From Nitrosospira briensis C-128 (GTDB lineage Bacteria > Pseudomonadota > Gammaproteobacteria > Burkholderiales > Nitrosomonadaceae): 64,000 nucleotides of DNA. The notes below the pieces were generated by a model. The model saw only the letters and a list, made by a program, of their open reading frames with translations, did no database searches and was not told the origin of the DNA. The position numbers were made by a program, and so were the translations under genes. The stretch is from the NCBI RefSeq assembly GCF_000619905.2, contig NZ_CP012371.1:372001-436000 (forward strand), written 5' to 3'. This document shows, in pieces, positions 45,940 through 55,043 of this stretch (the stretch's first letter is position 1; each line of letters begins with the position of its first letter).

Positions 45940-46677
45940 TCAAAGAATGGGAATATCTTCCGCGACGCCTTTAAGGTTCAATACATCGTAAGATAATTCC
46001 GCGCCGGCCGGGTTTATCACCCGACCCCTGCTGCGTGCTTTGATTCCCAGCGTTTTGAAATCCTGCCGTGCTTCACCTCCCAGATTAACCGGGGGCAGAA
46101 CAAGCGCGAAATCGATACCACCCGCATCGGCATCCGGTCTGAGAGTGACTGAAATAAGCGACCCGAGAATAGTTTGCTCCTGGGTGATATCTTCTCCATG
46201 GAATATCAACTGACCTTCCGGACCATCGTATTGGAGTTGTGCACCCGCGGGAGACTCGCTTGCTCCCAATGGAGTGAGCGCCCGGGGGAAAAATACGATG
46301 TGCGTACGGCCGTCGCAATCGCTCAGGGTGAAGTGATTGGGATGCCGATCAGATTGACCGGAATCATCCAGCATCGCAGTTTTTGAAATTTGCGAAGCAT
46401 GTATCCGGACCCCTTTCACATCCGGCGTTAAATTTTCCCTGATGTAAACGGCTTCGATGGGAGAAATTACCTGCGTCGCAACTCCCTCGGGAGGATCTGC
46501 AACAAAATCGAAATCGTAAATACCGTCCGGTGGCGCCTGGATATAGATGTAAGGATCCAGTTTGGGATTGGACCAGCCACCGGTGGGCACGGTACCCGAT
46601 GCCGTAATACTTAATTTGGGCGGGAAACTTTCCAGAACGGCAAGCGCGATTTCGGTAACTTCCAGAATTTTTTCCAT
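45940..46677 (-). CDS. Unknown protein, first gene of the tyrosinase cluster
   Basis: 245 residues from ATG 46677, with GGGGA six bases upstream; the frame opens earlier at 46713. No signal peptide. The N-terminal half reads as a beta-sandwich-like domain (LSITASGTVPTGGWSNPKLDPYIYI, DGIYDFDFVADPPEGVATQV), which I associate with uncharacterised proteins in diverse bacteria. A C-terminal half contains PPVNLGGEARQDFKTLGIKARSRG. It is separated from the tyrosinase gene by about 220 bases, so it may have a separate promoter, but the strand is the same. Confidence 0.6.
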   Translation of the reverse strand: MEKILEVTEIALAVLESFPPKLSITASGTVPTGGWSNPKLDPYIYIQAPPDGIYDFDFVADPPEGVATQVISPIEAVYIRENLTPDVKGVRIHASQISKTAMLDDSGQSDRHPNHFTLSDCDGRTHIVFFPRALTPLGASESPAGAQLQYDGPEGQLIFHGEDITQEQTILGSLISVTLRPDADAGGIDFALVLPPVNLGGEARQDFKTLGIKARSRGRVINPAGAELSYDVLNLKGVAEDIPIL

Positions 46678-46813
46678 ACCAGTTCCCCAGAACGTTGAAG
46701 ATGGGCCAGACATCGCTATGCTCTGTATCCGCTTCTATGTTCTTTATAGTTTAGAAAATAGAAAAGGCAAGAGTGAGATTGAGCAAAACGACCGGGGAAT
46801 GTATCTGCGACCG

Positions 46814-47923
46814 TCACAAAAGGCGGTTACGGAACAGCCAGGCAGCCAGCGGTAGTGTAATAGCAGATATGACCAGCAGTGGAATCAGGTCATGGACGAC
46901 TGTGAGCAACCCGACACCCTCCAGGTAGACGCGCTGCGCCAGATCGATCGCGAAGCGCAACGGGTTGATCAAAGTGGCGGTTTGCAGGAATTGCGGCATG
47001 TTACGTACCGGCGTGGCCAGTCCGGAAAGCAGCATCAGCGGCATGATCAGCATGAAAGTGTAAAGCATGGCTTGTTGCATGTTTGCCGAAATCGCCGAGA
47101 TCGATAGCCCCATGCCGACGCTGGCAATAGTGAACAGGCCCAACCCGGTGTAGAGCGTCACCAGTGAACCTGCCATCGGTATATTGAACCAGAACAGCGC
47201 CACTACCAGTACGATGGTGGATTGCGTCAGGCCAATCATGATGATTGGAATAGCCTTACCGATCATGACTTCCATCGGCGAAAACGGAGTCACCAGCAAT
47301 TGGTCGAAAGTGCCATTTTCGCGCTCCCGAGCAACGGACAGCGCAGACAGCATCAGCGTCTGTATCATGCTCAGCGCGGCAATCAAGCCGGGCAGCAGAT
47401 TCCAGCGGGTCTCCAGATTCGGGTTGTACCAGGCACGCGACTCAACGGTGAGCGGCGGTCCGGTCCCGCCGCGCAGCGTCGCATTAAACGAATCGATGAC
47501 TGCGCCAACATAGATCGCAGCGGAGCCGGCCGTATTCGAATTGCGTGCGTCCAGAATCAATTGCACCGGCGCGGATTCGCCTGCGTTCAGTTGTTGCTCG
47601 AACCTTGGCCCGATCTGGATCACGATCAGCGCATCTCCGCTGTCGATTACCCGTGCGATATCGCTCTGCGTCTGCAGCATTGCGATACGATGAAATACGC
47701 CGGTACCGTCCAGGTGAGCGATCAATTCGGTTGATGCGGAGCCACGGCTTTGATCCAGCAAGGCGTAAGGCACATTGGTCAGATCATAGGTGGCCGCATA
47801 ACCGAAAAGAAAACTCTCTATCAATGAGGGAACGACGAGAATGACGCGATTAGCGGGATCCTTGAAAATAGCCAGTAACTCTTTCCGGCACAGGCTGGCG
47901 ATACGGCGCAGGAAATCCAGCAT
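46814..47923 (-). CDS. ybhR: ABC-2 permease of a YbhFSR-type exporter
   Basis: 369 residues from ATG 47923, 2 bases after the other permease stop. An N-terminal membrane helix (residues 25-45), a large periplasmic region, and five C-terminal helices (ALSMIQTLMLSALSVARERENGTFDQLLVTPF is the coupling region before them). With the paralogous permease it would form the membrane part of an efflux pump. Gene order HlyD, double ATPase, permease, permease copies E. coli ybhGFSR, and lengths fit. Confidence 0.82.
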   Translation of the reverse strand: MLDFLRRIASLCRKELLAIFKDPANRVILVVPSLIESFLFGYAATYDLTNVPYALLDQSRGSASTELIAHLDGTGVFHRIAMLQTQSDIARVIDSGDALIVIQIGPRFEQQLNAGESAPVQLILDARNSNTAGSAAIYVGAVIDSFNATLRGGTGPPLTVESRAWYNPNLETRWNLLPGLIAALSMIQTLMLSALSVARERENGTFDQLLVTPFSPMEVMIGKAIPIIMIGLTQSTIVLVVALFWFNIPMAGSLVTLYTGLGLFTIASVGMGLSISAISANMQQAMLYTFMLIMPLMLLSGLATPVRNMPQFLQTATLINPLRFAIDLAQRVYLEGVGLLTVVHDLIPLLVISAITLPLAAWLFRNRLL

Positions 47924-47925
47924 GT

Positions 47926-49155
47926 TCAATCCAGCTTCTTGCGGGTGACGGCTCGTGCCAGCCCCAGCAGCACCACGGCATAGCCCGCCAGGATCGCGCA
48001 GTTCTTGAAAATCAGCGGCCATATGTTGCCCGCCAGGAACAACGTCCTGATCAGTTCCATGAAATAGGTAGCCGGCAGCGCGTTGCCGATAAGATGGATG
48101 ACAGTCGGCACATTACGCAAATCGAAAAAAAAGCCCGATAGCATCAGTGCCGGCATGAAACTGGTGATCAGTGCAAGCTGGCTGGCCAGGAACTGGTTCC
48201 GGGTCACCGAAGAAATCAGCAGGCCCAGGCCTAACGCTACCAGCAGGTAAAGCATCGAACTGCCAAGCACTATCAGCAGTGAACCGTACATGGGCACCTC
48301 GAACAGGAAGCGCGCGGCGAGCAGGCACATGCCCAGGCCAAGCATCCCGACCATAAAGTACGGAATAATCTTCGCCAGCAGTATCTCGTTGGGCCGCACT
48401 GGGGAGACAAACAATGCTTCCAGCGTGCCGCGTTCCCATTCCCGGGCCATTACCATCGCCGTGAGGAAGGCACCGACCAGCGTCATGATCAGTACGATCA
48501 ACCCGGGTACGAGATACCAGGTACTGGTATTGGCGGCGTTGAACCACATCCGCTGAATCAGCGTAACCGAACCCGAGGCGGCACTGTCCACGCCTGCTGC
48601 TGTAACCATCCCTTGATCGCTCTGACGTTGCGCCCACTGGCCCAGGGCGCCGCTGACATAGCTGCGTATGATAAGGGCACGACTGGCATCGGAACCATGC
48701 AGCAGTAACTGCACCTGCGCGTTCCCAGCCGCGAGGCGGCGCGAAAAATCGCTCTGCACCTGCACAATGGCATCCACCTCGCGCGCCAGCATCAGGCGCT
48801 GCGCATCATGCATGGAGGTAACCACTACCGGCGAGATATATGCGGAGAGTTCCAGGCCTGCGATGACATCAGCCGCCATGGGCGAAGGATCTTCCAGCAC
48901 CACCGCCACCGTGGCATTCCTGACATCGAGTGAAAGTCCATAGCCGAAAATCAGGATCAATACGAAAGGCAGGCCGATGCCGATGACCAGGTTGCTCCGG
49001 TCACGCAGTAGCTGGCGAATTTCCTTGCGGGTCAAGGAGATCAGACGCGACAAGAATCCCCTGATACCTTTATGTCTCTTGTACCCATTATCCGCTTTGC
49101 CCGATTTATACGCGGTATGTTCCTTGCTCCCTGCCTCTGTTCCGGCTTTGCTCAT
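47926..49155 (-). CDS. ybhS: ABC-2 permease of a YbhFSR-type exporter
   Basis: 409 residues; ATG overlaps the ATPase stop by 4 bp (ATGA). A polar N-terminus of about 35 residues, longer than YbhS, precedes the first helix (LVIGIGLPFVLILIFGYGLS). The periplasmic domain and the C-terminal ABC-2 helices (MAREWERGTLEALFVSPVRPNEILLAK coupling region) follow. Partner of the permease at 46814. Confidence 0.82.
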   Translation of the reverse strand: MSKAGTEAGSKEHTAYKSGKADNGYKRHKGIRGFLSRLISLTRKEIRQLLRDRSNLVIGIGLPFVLILIFGYGLSLDVRNATVAVVLEDPSPMAADVIAGLELSAYISPVVVTSMHDAQRLMLAREVDAIVQVQSDFSRRLAAGNAQVQLLLHGSDASRALIIRSYVSGALGQWAQRQSDQGMVTAAGVDSAASGSVTLIQRMWFNAANTSTWYLVPGLIVLIMTLVGAFLTAMVMAREWERGTLEALFVSPVRPNEILLAKIIPYFMVGMLGLGMCLLAARFLFEVPMYGSLLIVLGSSMLYLLVALGLGLLISSVTRNQFLASQLALITSFMPALMLSGFFFDLRNVPTVIHLIGNALPATYFMELIRTLFLAGNIWPLIFKNCAILAGYAVVLLGLARAVTRKKLD

Positions 49156-50987
49156 GGGTTGGCTTCCCTGGCGGGACTTTCACTGTTTTTCTGCCGCTCC
49201 TGCTCGACGATGCGGATGAAGGCCTCTTCCATATCCAATCGGGCGCCCTCTCCACCCGCTTGCATCCGTACCTCCTGCGGAGTGCCGAGTGCCAGCAGCC
49301 TGCCGGCATCCTGGATGACAATACGGTCGCAGTACTCGGCCTCTTCCATGAAATGGGTCGTAATGATAATCGTCGTACCCACCTCCGACAGCGCAGTGAT
49401 ACGCCGCCAGAATTCCCGGCGCTTGAGCGGATCGGTGCCACTGGTGGGTTCGTCAAGGAACAGGATATCAGGCTCGTGCAGCAGGCCGACCGCCATCGCC
49501 AGGCGTTGCTTGAATCCGCCGGGCAATTGCCCGCTCGGCGATTTCTCCCTGCCCTCGAGGTCGAACTGTTGCATAACGGTATCGATGCGCTCGCGCAAGC
49601 GCTTGCCGTACAAACCATATGCGCTACCGAAAAACGCCAGGTTTTCCATTACCGAGAGATCGCCGTAAAGCGCAAACTTCTGCGACATATACCCTATCCT
49701 GCGGCGTGCTACCGCGCGAGCACGCAGAAGATTGAAGCCGGCAACCTGAAGAAAACCGCTCGTGGCCGGCAGAAGGCCGCAAAGCATTCGAAAGGTCGTA
49801 GTCTTGCCTGCACCGTTGGGGCCCAGCAGGCCGAAGATTTCGCCGCGCCGAACCGAGAATGAAACATGGTCCACCGCGGTGAAATCACCGAACTTGCGCA
49901 CCAGGTCACGCACCTCGATGACAACTTCATCCGGCTCGCCTTTAGTGTCATCTTCACCTCCTTTAGCATCATCTTCACCGTTACCTTCGTTTCTCATCCC
50001 GCTAGTGGCCTTCAGTGCCGCCGTATCCAGCGGGGCCACATCGTGGCGTTCACGCAGCAGCACCATGAACCCGTCTTCCACGCGTGCTTCGACCGCTGTA
50101 GCCGGAATACCGCCAAGCAAGCTGTCCAGGCGCTGCCGGTCCACCTCGGATCGGCGGATGAAGCGCACAGCGCCGCCGTAAGGAACCGCATCGATGATGC
50201 AATCGGCGTCATCCAGCAAGCGCGCCTGGAGAATACGCGATGGTTGGCCTTGCGGCGGTGTAACGACGAAACACAGGTTGCGCGCATGTTGGCGAATTTC
50301 TTCGGGGGTGCCTTCAGCCAGCAGCTTGCCTTCCTGAAGAACGAAAACACGAGCACAATGCTCGGCTTCATCCAGATAAGCAGTGGTAACCAATACCGTC
50401 AACTGCTCGTCGTCAATCATTTGCTGAACAATCTCCCAGAGCTCCCGGCGCGACAATGGATCGACACCCACCGTCGGCTCATCGAGCAATAGCAGCTCGG
50501 GCGAACGCACGAGGGTGCAGGCCAGGCCCAGTTTCTGCTTCATGCCCCCCGAGAGCTTGCCTGTCGGACGCGCGGTGAAGCATGCCAGATCGGTCATTTC
50601 CAGGAGCCTTGCGTAGCGTTTCCGGCGAATTGCTTGCGGCACGCCATGCAGATCGGCGTAGAGGTCGAGGTTTTCCTGCACGCTGAGGTCTTCATACAGG
50701 CCGAAGCGCTGCGGCATATAGCTGATGCGGTCCTGCACCGCCTGTGGATCGGCTGCCACATCAATGCCCAGCACCTCGAGCCGGCCTTCGTCGGCCGTCA
50801 TCAGTCCGGCTATCAACCGCAGCAAAGTGGTCTTGCCCGCGCCATCGGGACCAACCAGGGCCGTGAGCGAACCCATCTGCACTGCAAGCGAAACGTCAGC
50901 GACCGCTTGAGTCGATTTCCCCGTTTCCTTGACCAGAAAACGTTTATGGACGCGATTTGCAATCAGCGCGACTGCCGGATCGCTCAT
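49152..50987 (-). CDS. ybhF: Double ABC ATPase of a YbhFSR-type exporter
   Basis: 611 residues with two complete nucleotide-binding domains. First: GPDGAGKTT, LSGGMKQKLGLA, LLLLDEPTVGVDP. Second: GPNGAGKTT, LPGGFKQRLAMA, ILFLDEPTSGTDP. An acidic, Lys/Gly-rich linker (KGGEDDTKGEPDE) joins them. I chose ATG 50987, which overlaps the HlyD stop (TGATG); a TTG 3 bases earlier is possible. It drives the two permeases. Confidence 0.88.
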   Translation of the reverse strand: MSDPAVALIANRVHKRFLVKETGKSTQAVADVSLAVQMGSLTALVGPDGAGKTTLLRLIAGLMTADEGRLEVLGIDVAADPQAVQDRISYMPQRFGLYEDLSVQENLDLYADLHGVPQAIRRKRYARLLEMTDLACFTARPTGKLSGGMKQKLGLACTLVRSPELLLLDEPTVGVDPLSRRELWEIVQQMIDDEQLTVLVTTAYLDEAEHCARVFVLQEGKLLAEGTPEEIRQHARNLCFVVTPPQGQPSRILQARLLDDADCIIDAVPYGGAVRFIRRSEVDRQRLDSLLGGIPATAVEARVEDGFMVLLRERHDVAPLDTAALKATSGMRNEGNGEDDAKGGEDDTKGEPDEVVIEVRDLVRKFGDFTAVDHVSFSVRRGEIFGLLGPNGAGKTTTFRMLCGLLPATSGFLQVAGFNLLRARAVARRRIGYMSQKFALYGDLSVMENLAFFGSAYGLYGKRLRERIDTVMQQFDLEGREKSPSGQLPGGFKQRLAMAVGLLHEPDILFLDEPTSGTDPLKRREFWRRITALSEVGTTIIITTHFMEEAEYCDRIVIQDAGRLLALGTPQEVRMQAGGEGARLDMEEAFIRIVEQERQKNSESPAREANP

Positions 50988-52006
50988 CAATGCGCCGTTC
51001 CAGCGAAACTCTTGTCGTCTTGCAAGGGGATGAGCACCGTGGCCGGCATGCCCAGACGCAGGCGGTCACCGACATCTTCGACAAAGACACGCACTTCATA
51101 GACCAGGCTGGTGCGCAGTTCTTCGGTCTGCACAATCTTGGGGGTAAACTCCGCGACTGAGGAGATATAGCCGATGCGGCCCGGAATCGATTGATCGGGA
51201 TGGCTGTCAGTAACCACGCGCGCACTCATACCGGACTTGATGCGGCCCAGATCCACTTCCGATACATAGGCGCGCACCCATTTTGGGTCGGTAATCGCCA
51301 GCGCATATACCGGACGTTGCGGTGAAGCCATATCGCCCGGTTCCAGCAAGCGCGAGCGCACGACGGCATTGATGGGCGACTTCAATTCATACAGGCTGAG
51401 CTGGTGCTTGAGCAAAGCCAGCTCAGCCTGCGAAACGTTCAATTGTGCCTCGGCCTGGGCGATGTCTTCCTTGCGTGGACCGATCACAGCCAATTGCAGC
51501 GCCTTCTGGTTGTTTTCCAGCTGTGCCTGGGCCACACGCTGGCGTGAACGCGCGCTGTCCAGATCCTGCTGGCTGACCGCCTGGTCGGCAGCGTGCTCGA
51601 TATTTTGCAAACGTTTGAGGAGCTGTGCGGCGAGATCCGCGTCGGCGCGAGCAGCAGCGACCTCAGCCTTGGCTTGAGCCACCTCTTCGGGGCGCGTTCC
51701 GTTCCTCAGCCGTAACAAGGCCTGATCCTGTACGTTGATCTGTGCTTCGGCCTGAGCGATTTGCAGGCTCAGGGTGCGGGTGTCGAGCGTGGCCAGGATT
51801 TGTCCGGTCTCCACCCGATCGCCTTCCTGCACGCGCATATCGGCGACCCGTTCGCTGCCGTTGAAAGCTAGCGAGACCTGGCGAATATCGACATTACCGA
51901 AGAGCACCAGCGTATCGCTATCATTCTGCTGCCGGGTGAAATACCAAACTGCCGTCACCGCGACGATGATGACAAGCACAGCCACCAGGACAAGCCTTTT
52001 CTTCAT
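50987..52006 (-). CDS. ybhG: HlyD-family periplasmic adaptor of the YbhFSR-type exporter
   Basis: 339 residues. N-terminal membrane anchor (residues 5-22), lipoyl-like and long coiled-coil region (LQIAQAEAQINVQDQALL, VAQAKAEVAAARADADLAAQ, QLENNQKALQ), and the C-terminal beta-barrel (VRAYVSEVDLGRIKSGM). First gene of the exporter operon. It would link the inner-membrane pump to an outer-membrane TolC protein encoded elsewhere. Substrate unknown. Confidence 0.85.
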   Translation of the reverse strand: MKKRLVLVAVLVIIVAVTAVWYFTRQQNDSDTLVLFGNVDIRQVSLAFNGSERVADMRVQEGDRVETGQILATLDTRTLSLQIAQAEAQINVQDQALLRLRNGTRPEEVAQAKAEVAAARADADLAAQLLKRLQNIEHAADQAVSQQDLDSARSRQRVAQAQLENNQKALQLAVIGPRKEDIAQAEAQLNVSQAELALLKHQLSLYELKSPINAVVRSRLLEPGDMASPQRPVYALAITDPKWVRAYVSEVDLGRIKSGMSARVVTDSHPDQSIPGRIGYISSVAEFTPKIVQTEELRTSLVYEVRVFVEDVGDRLRLGMPATVLIPLQDDKSFAGTAH

Positions 52007-52118
52007 GAGTGATTGGTCGGTTTAAACCATCGCGGAGCTCAAATTCAGATCAATGCCAGCCACAAGAAGCTGGGACCTCATTGCGCTGAAGACATCAGTC
52101 CGCTATTCAGCGCCACCA

Positions 52119-52535
52119 TCAAACCGGATCACGGGGTCCGATAATAGCTTCGGCGGCATCTTCCAACGCCACTATCCCGGCGGGAATCGACGCCGCGTTG
52201 CCGGATGAAATTGCGCCGGCCAGCAGGATCAGCGCCGAGGCAAGGTCGAGCACCTGCTTGAAGCTTGCGATATGCTGAATCGCGGACTTGGCACTTTCTA
52301 CGCTGGACTGCAGGCGTACAACCGGAGCCCGGCTATCCTTCAGGACGAGGCTTACCGCACTGGCGTAAATGCTTGAGGCGGCGTTTAGAAGCGTAATCTC
52401 CTGTTCATCGAGTTCATCCCATTGGGCTTTGCTCAGGCTGGCCCGGTTTTTGAAACGCCAGTCTCCAAGCATAATCGCAGCATCGCGAAACTGGTGGCCT
52501 AGCTCGAAAGCCTCATCCGCTGAAAGCTTGTCCAT
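52119..52535 (-). CDS. Hypothetical protein downstream of a lipoprotein
   Basis: 138 residues, no signal peptide, mostly helical and alanine/leucine-rich (LDEQEITLLNAASSIYASAVSLVL; LDLASALILLAGAISSG as a hydrophobic segment near residue 105). It starts 15 bases after the stop of the lipoprotein gene at 52551, so the two form an operon. No family recognised. Confidence 0.6.
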   Translation of the reverse strand: MDKLSADEAFELGHQFRDAAIMLGDWRFKNRASLSKAQWDELDEQEITLLNAASSIYASAVSLVLKDSRAPVVRLQSSVESAKSAIQHIASFKQVLDLASALILLAGAISSGNAASIPAGIVALEDAAEAIIGPRDPV

Positions 52536-52550
52536 GGCCTTGTTCTCTTT

Positions 52551-53411
52551 TTATCGTGAGACATCAAGTAAATCAGCATACGCTGCCCGAAGCGCGTCGA
52601 CGTACGGCTTGAATTGCCGTTCCAGCGCTTCATCGCCAAGGCTATTCCGATGGTCAAATAGATACTGGTGGCCTTGTGCGATTTTCTCCAATATAACGTC
52701 ATAACTTCGGGCGGCGTGGAGCCGATTATCCACACGGCCGAGGGCTTCTACCTTGGCCTCATTTGCCAATGCCATTGCAATGGGTTCCTGGGGATTATTT
52801 GGCGCAAATATGAAATTATCATAATACCTTCCCACCAGCGCGGATTCGACCTGCAAATCCGCGGCCATGCCCTTCACGACAATCTTGCGGGTCGCCTTGA
52901 TCACCTCCTGAAGCGGCTGATTGCCATCGCGAATCAGTTTCCTGATTTCGTGCTCCCGGTATGCGGCCGTGACCGTACGCGCAAGAAGGGTCGATAGCGC
53001 GCCAACGGCGTCCTTCTCGTCATCGCTGAGCAGCGTCACTTTATTGAGGCGGTCGCTGAGGTCGTCAAGCGACTTGTCATAGGTTCGGATTTCGCCGGCG
53101 GCCAGACCGCCAAGGCCCTGCATGTAATCCGCCACGGTTTGCTGGAGCACATCGAGACTGGCTCGCTGCGCTTCCCGGCGCATCTTCTGCGCTTCCAGCT
53201 CGCTATGGAATTTCTGCGGCTGATATTGCTTGCGCCTGTCGAGTGCCCCGATGTAGTCCCTTGTAAGCGCATCATGGGTGGCAGCACTCGACGAAAGCGC
53301 CGCAAATGCTTTTATTTCCTTGAAACTGGCGCATCCGGATATAGACGTCACCAGGAAGACCATGGTTAACGCCAACCGGAGGCGTCCAGTTATTTCAAGA
53401 GCACGAACCAT
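52551..53411 (-). CDS. Lipoprotein, unknown
   Basis: 286 residues with a signal peptide and lipobox (VTSISGC-ASFK). The mature protein is almost all helix with charged heptad-like segments (ELEAQKMRREAQRASLDVLQ; LSDRLNKVTLLSDDEKDAV). Probably an envelope lipoprotein that pairs with the protein encoded just downstream. Family not recognised. Confidence 0.65.
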   Translation of the reverse strand: MVRALEITGRLRLALTMVFLVTSISGCASFKEIKAFAALSSSAATHDALTRDYIGALDRRKQYQPQKFHSELEAQKMRREAQRASLDVLQQTVADYMQGLGGLAAGEIRTYDKSLDDLSDRLNKVTLLSDDEKDAVGALSTLLARTVTAAYREHEIRKLIRDGNQPLQEVIKATRKIVVKGMAADLQVESALVGRYYDNFIFAPNNPQEPIAMALANEAKVEALGRVDNRLHAARSYDVILEKIAQGHQYLFDHRNSLGDEALERQFKPYVDALRAAYADLLDVSR

Positions 53412-53583
53412 AGGTTATTTCCTATAGCACTAAATAACGGATGTTCTCTCAACTGCAATATCACGGAAATTGAGATGCTTGCTCCATTTTTCCAGCTCAT
53501 TTTTATTGTAGACGGAAAAGAGCAGCGTTGCGCGTTGCTGAGTTCGGGGAATGCCGGGAAGACCTGGCCAAGTTTCTTTTCCG

Positions 53584-54513
53584 CTACGCCAGTTGGAGCG
53601 GCCCCGTCACAATCAGCACATCGCAAAAACATTGCTCGATGACATGGCGTGAGACACTTCCCAGCAGCAACTCCTCGAAGCGGGACCGCCCATGCTTTCC
53701 CATCACGATCAAATCCGCCTTTATAGACTTGGCGTGGTCGTAAATGACGTGCCCCGGATGACCGAAAGCGACTGTCCGAAAAAAAGAGTGGCGGCTGGGC
53801 CGATGATCAGCCTCGCGACCCGCTTGAAGGCCCGCTATAAACTTGTTTAAATCGAGACGCGCCTCTTCCGCGGCCTTGACATGATAGTCGTGGATGGTGT
53901 CATGAGCAGCATTCAGGTATTGCATTTGTTCTTCCAGCACGACATCGAACACGTGCAAGAAAGTTATATGCGCATCCGGCGCAATTTCCAGCGCCATTTG
54001 CGCCGCGCGCCGCGAATTTTCAGAAAAGTCTACTGGAACCAATACCCGGCGATAAGGCTCTGTAGTCTGATTCTTTACCAGTAATAAGGGAGTTTTACTC
54101 ATGCGGGCCAATTTATCGGCGGTGTTGCCGAGAAAAAGGTCAGTAAAGAAATTGCCGCCGTGCGCACCTATCACCGTTAATCCCACGGCCAATTCATCTG
54201 CCCTGGCAACAATTTCCGCCTCTGGCCGCCCAAACTTGACAGTACTGGTGCAGCGAACGCCATAATTGTCTTGCAACAGACTGCAGATATGCCGCAACTC
54301 GCGCATGGCGCGCTCAACCAAGGCGGCCTCGGCCACTGCGGGCGTTTTTTTGAGGACAAGCCCCAGCGCGTTGGGTAAGCCGCTTTCCTTGACATTCAAC
54401 AACTCGACCGAATTCCAGTTCAGGCTGGCGCATAGCATTGCGGCGCGTGTCCCGGCACGGCCGGAAAACTCGGATAGATCGGTTGCCACAAGAATTGTTC
54501 TGATATTTTGCAC
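53584..54513 (-). CDS. Tandem universal stress protein (UspA family)
   Basis: 309 residues with two Usp domains. First: ILVATDLSEFSGRA and the nucleotide-binding loop GAHGGNFFTDLFLGNTADKL. Second: RRVLVPVDFSENSRRA and GKHGRSRFEELLLGSVSRHV. Both contain the G2xG9xG-like loop, so ATP binding is likely. Soluble cytoplasmic stress protein; role in survival under starvation or stress is known for the family, details unknown here. Confidence 0.88.
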   Translation of the reverse strand: MQNIRTILVATDLSEFSGRAGTRAAMLCASLNWNSVELLNVKESGLPNALGLVLKKTPAVAEAALVERAMRELRHICSLLQDNYGVRCTSTVKFGRPEAEIVARADELAVGLTVIGAHGGNFFTDLFLGNTADKLARMSKTPLLLVKNQTTEPYRRVLVPVDFSENSRRAAQMALEIAPDAHITFLHVFDVVLEEQMQYLNAAHDTIHDYHVKAAEEARLDLNKFIAGLQAGREADHRPSRHSFFRTVAFGHPGHVIYDHAKSIKADLIVMGKHGRSRFEELLLGSVSRHVIEQCFCDVLIVTGPLQLA

Positions 54514-55043
54514 GTCGTCTCCTCAATAGGAGTTGAAGCCCCGGCACCACTGACTTGCCCTGATGAAACTCCGCCATGAATCAACCTGAATCCGGCAGTT
54601 GACCGCTCACTTGCCAGTTCAGCGTTATAACCGAAAAGGATTTTTCGTACTCCGTGAGCTTCACCTTTTTGGTGAGTTCACTCCATCCCGTCCAACTGCC
54701 GGATTTACGTTTAATAAAGCACATTGACGTGATGATCTACGCATACGGCTCCGCTCGCCGATAAAGGGCCAATATGCGTTGAAGTCAATGCACTTGACGA
54801 TGGTGCCGTTATCCCGCGAGCTCGGGACTGGAGCCGGGATTGGGAGAGATGAGCATATCAAATCGCCGGCCTCGCGTGGCAGCACTTTAGACGATCCATT
54901 AATGGGACGGCGAACGCGACCTCTCGCAAACCGAGCGTATCACCTCAGCGAGAATTGCCATATGGAAGTAATTCTTCCAAGAAGCAACCTCTCTGCTTTA
55001 GCGCGCTGTGACCAAGCCCGACCATGCGGAAGAACTCGCTGTT
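54514..55043. other. Gene-free stretch upstream of Usp gene
   Basis: About 530 bases with no supported gene; the plus-strand frame at 54779-55180 runs into the ankyrin gene in antisense and lacks support. Contains an imperfect hairpin near 54660-54680 (TTCACC-TTTTT-GGTGAG). Confidence 0.4.
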
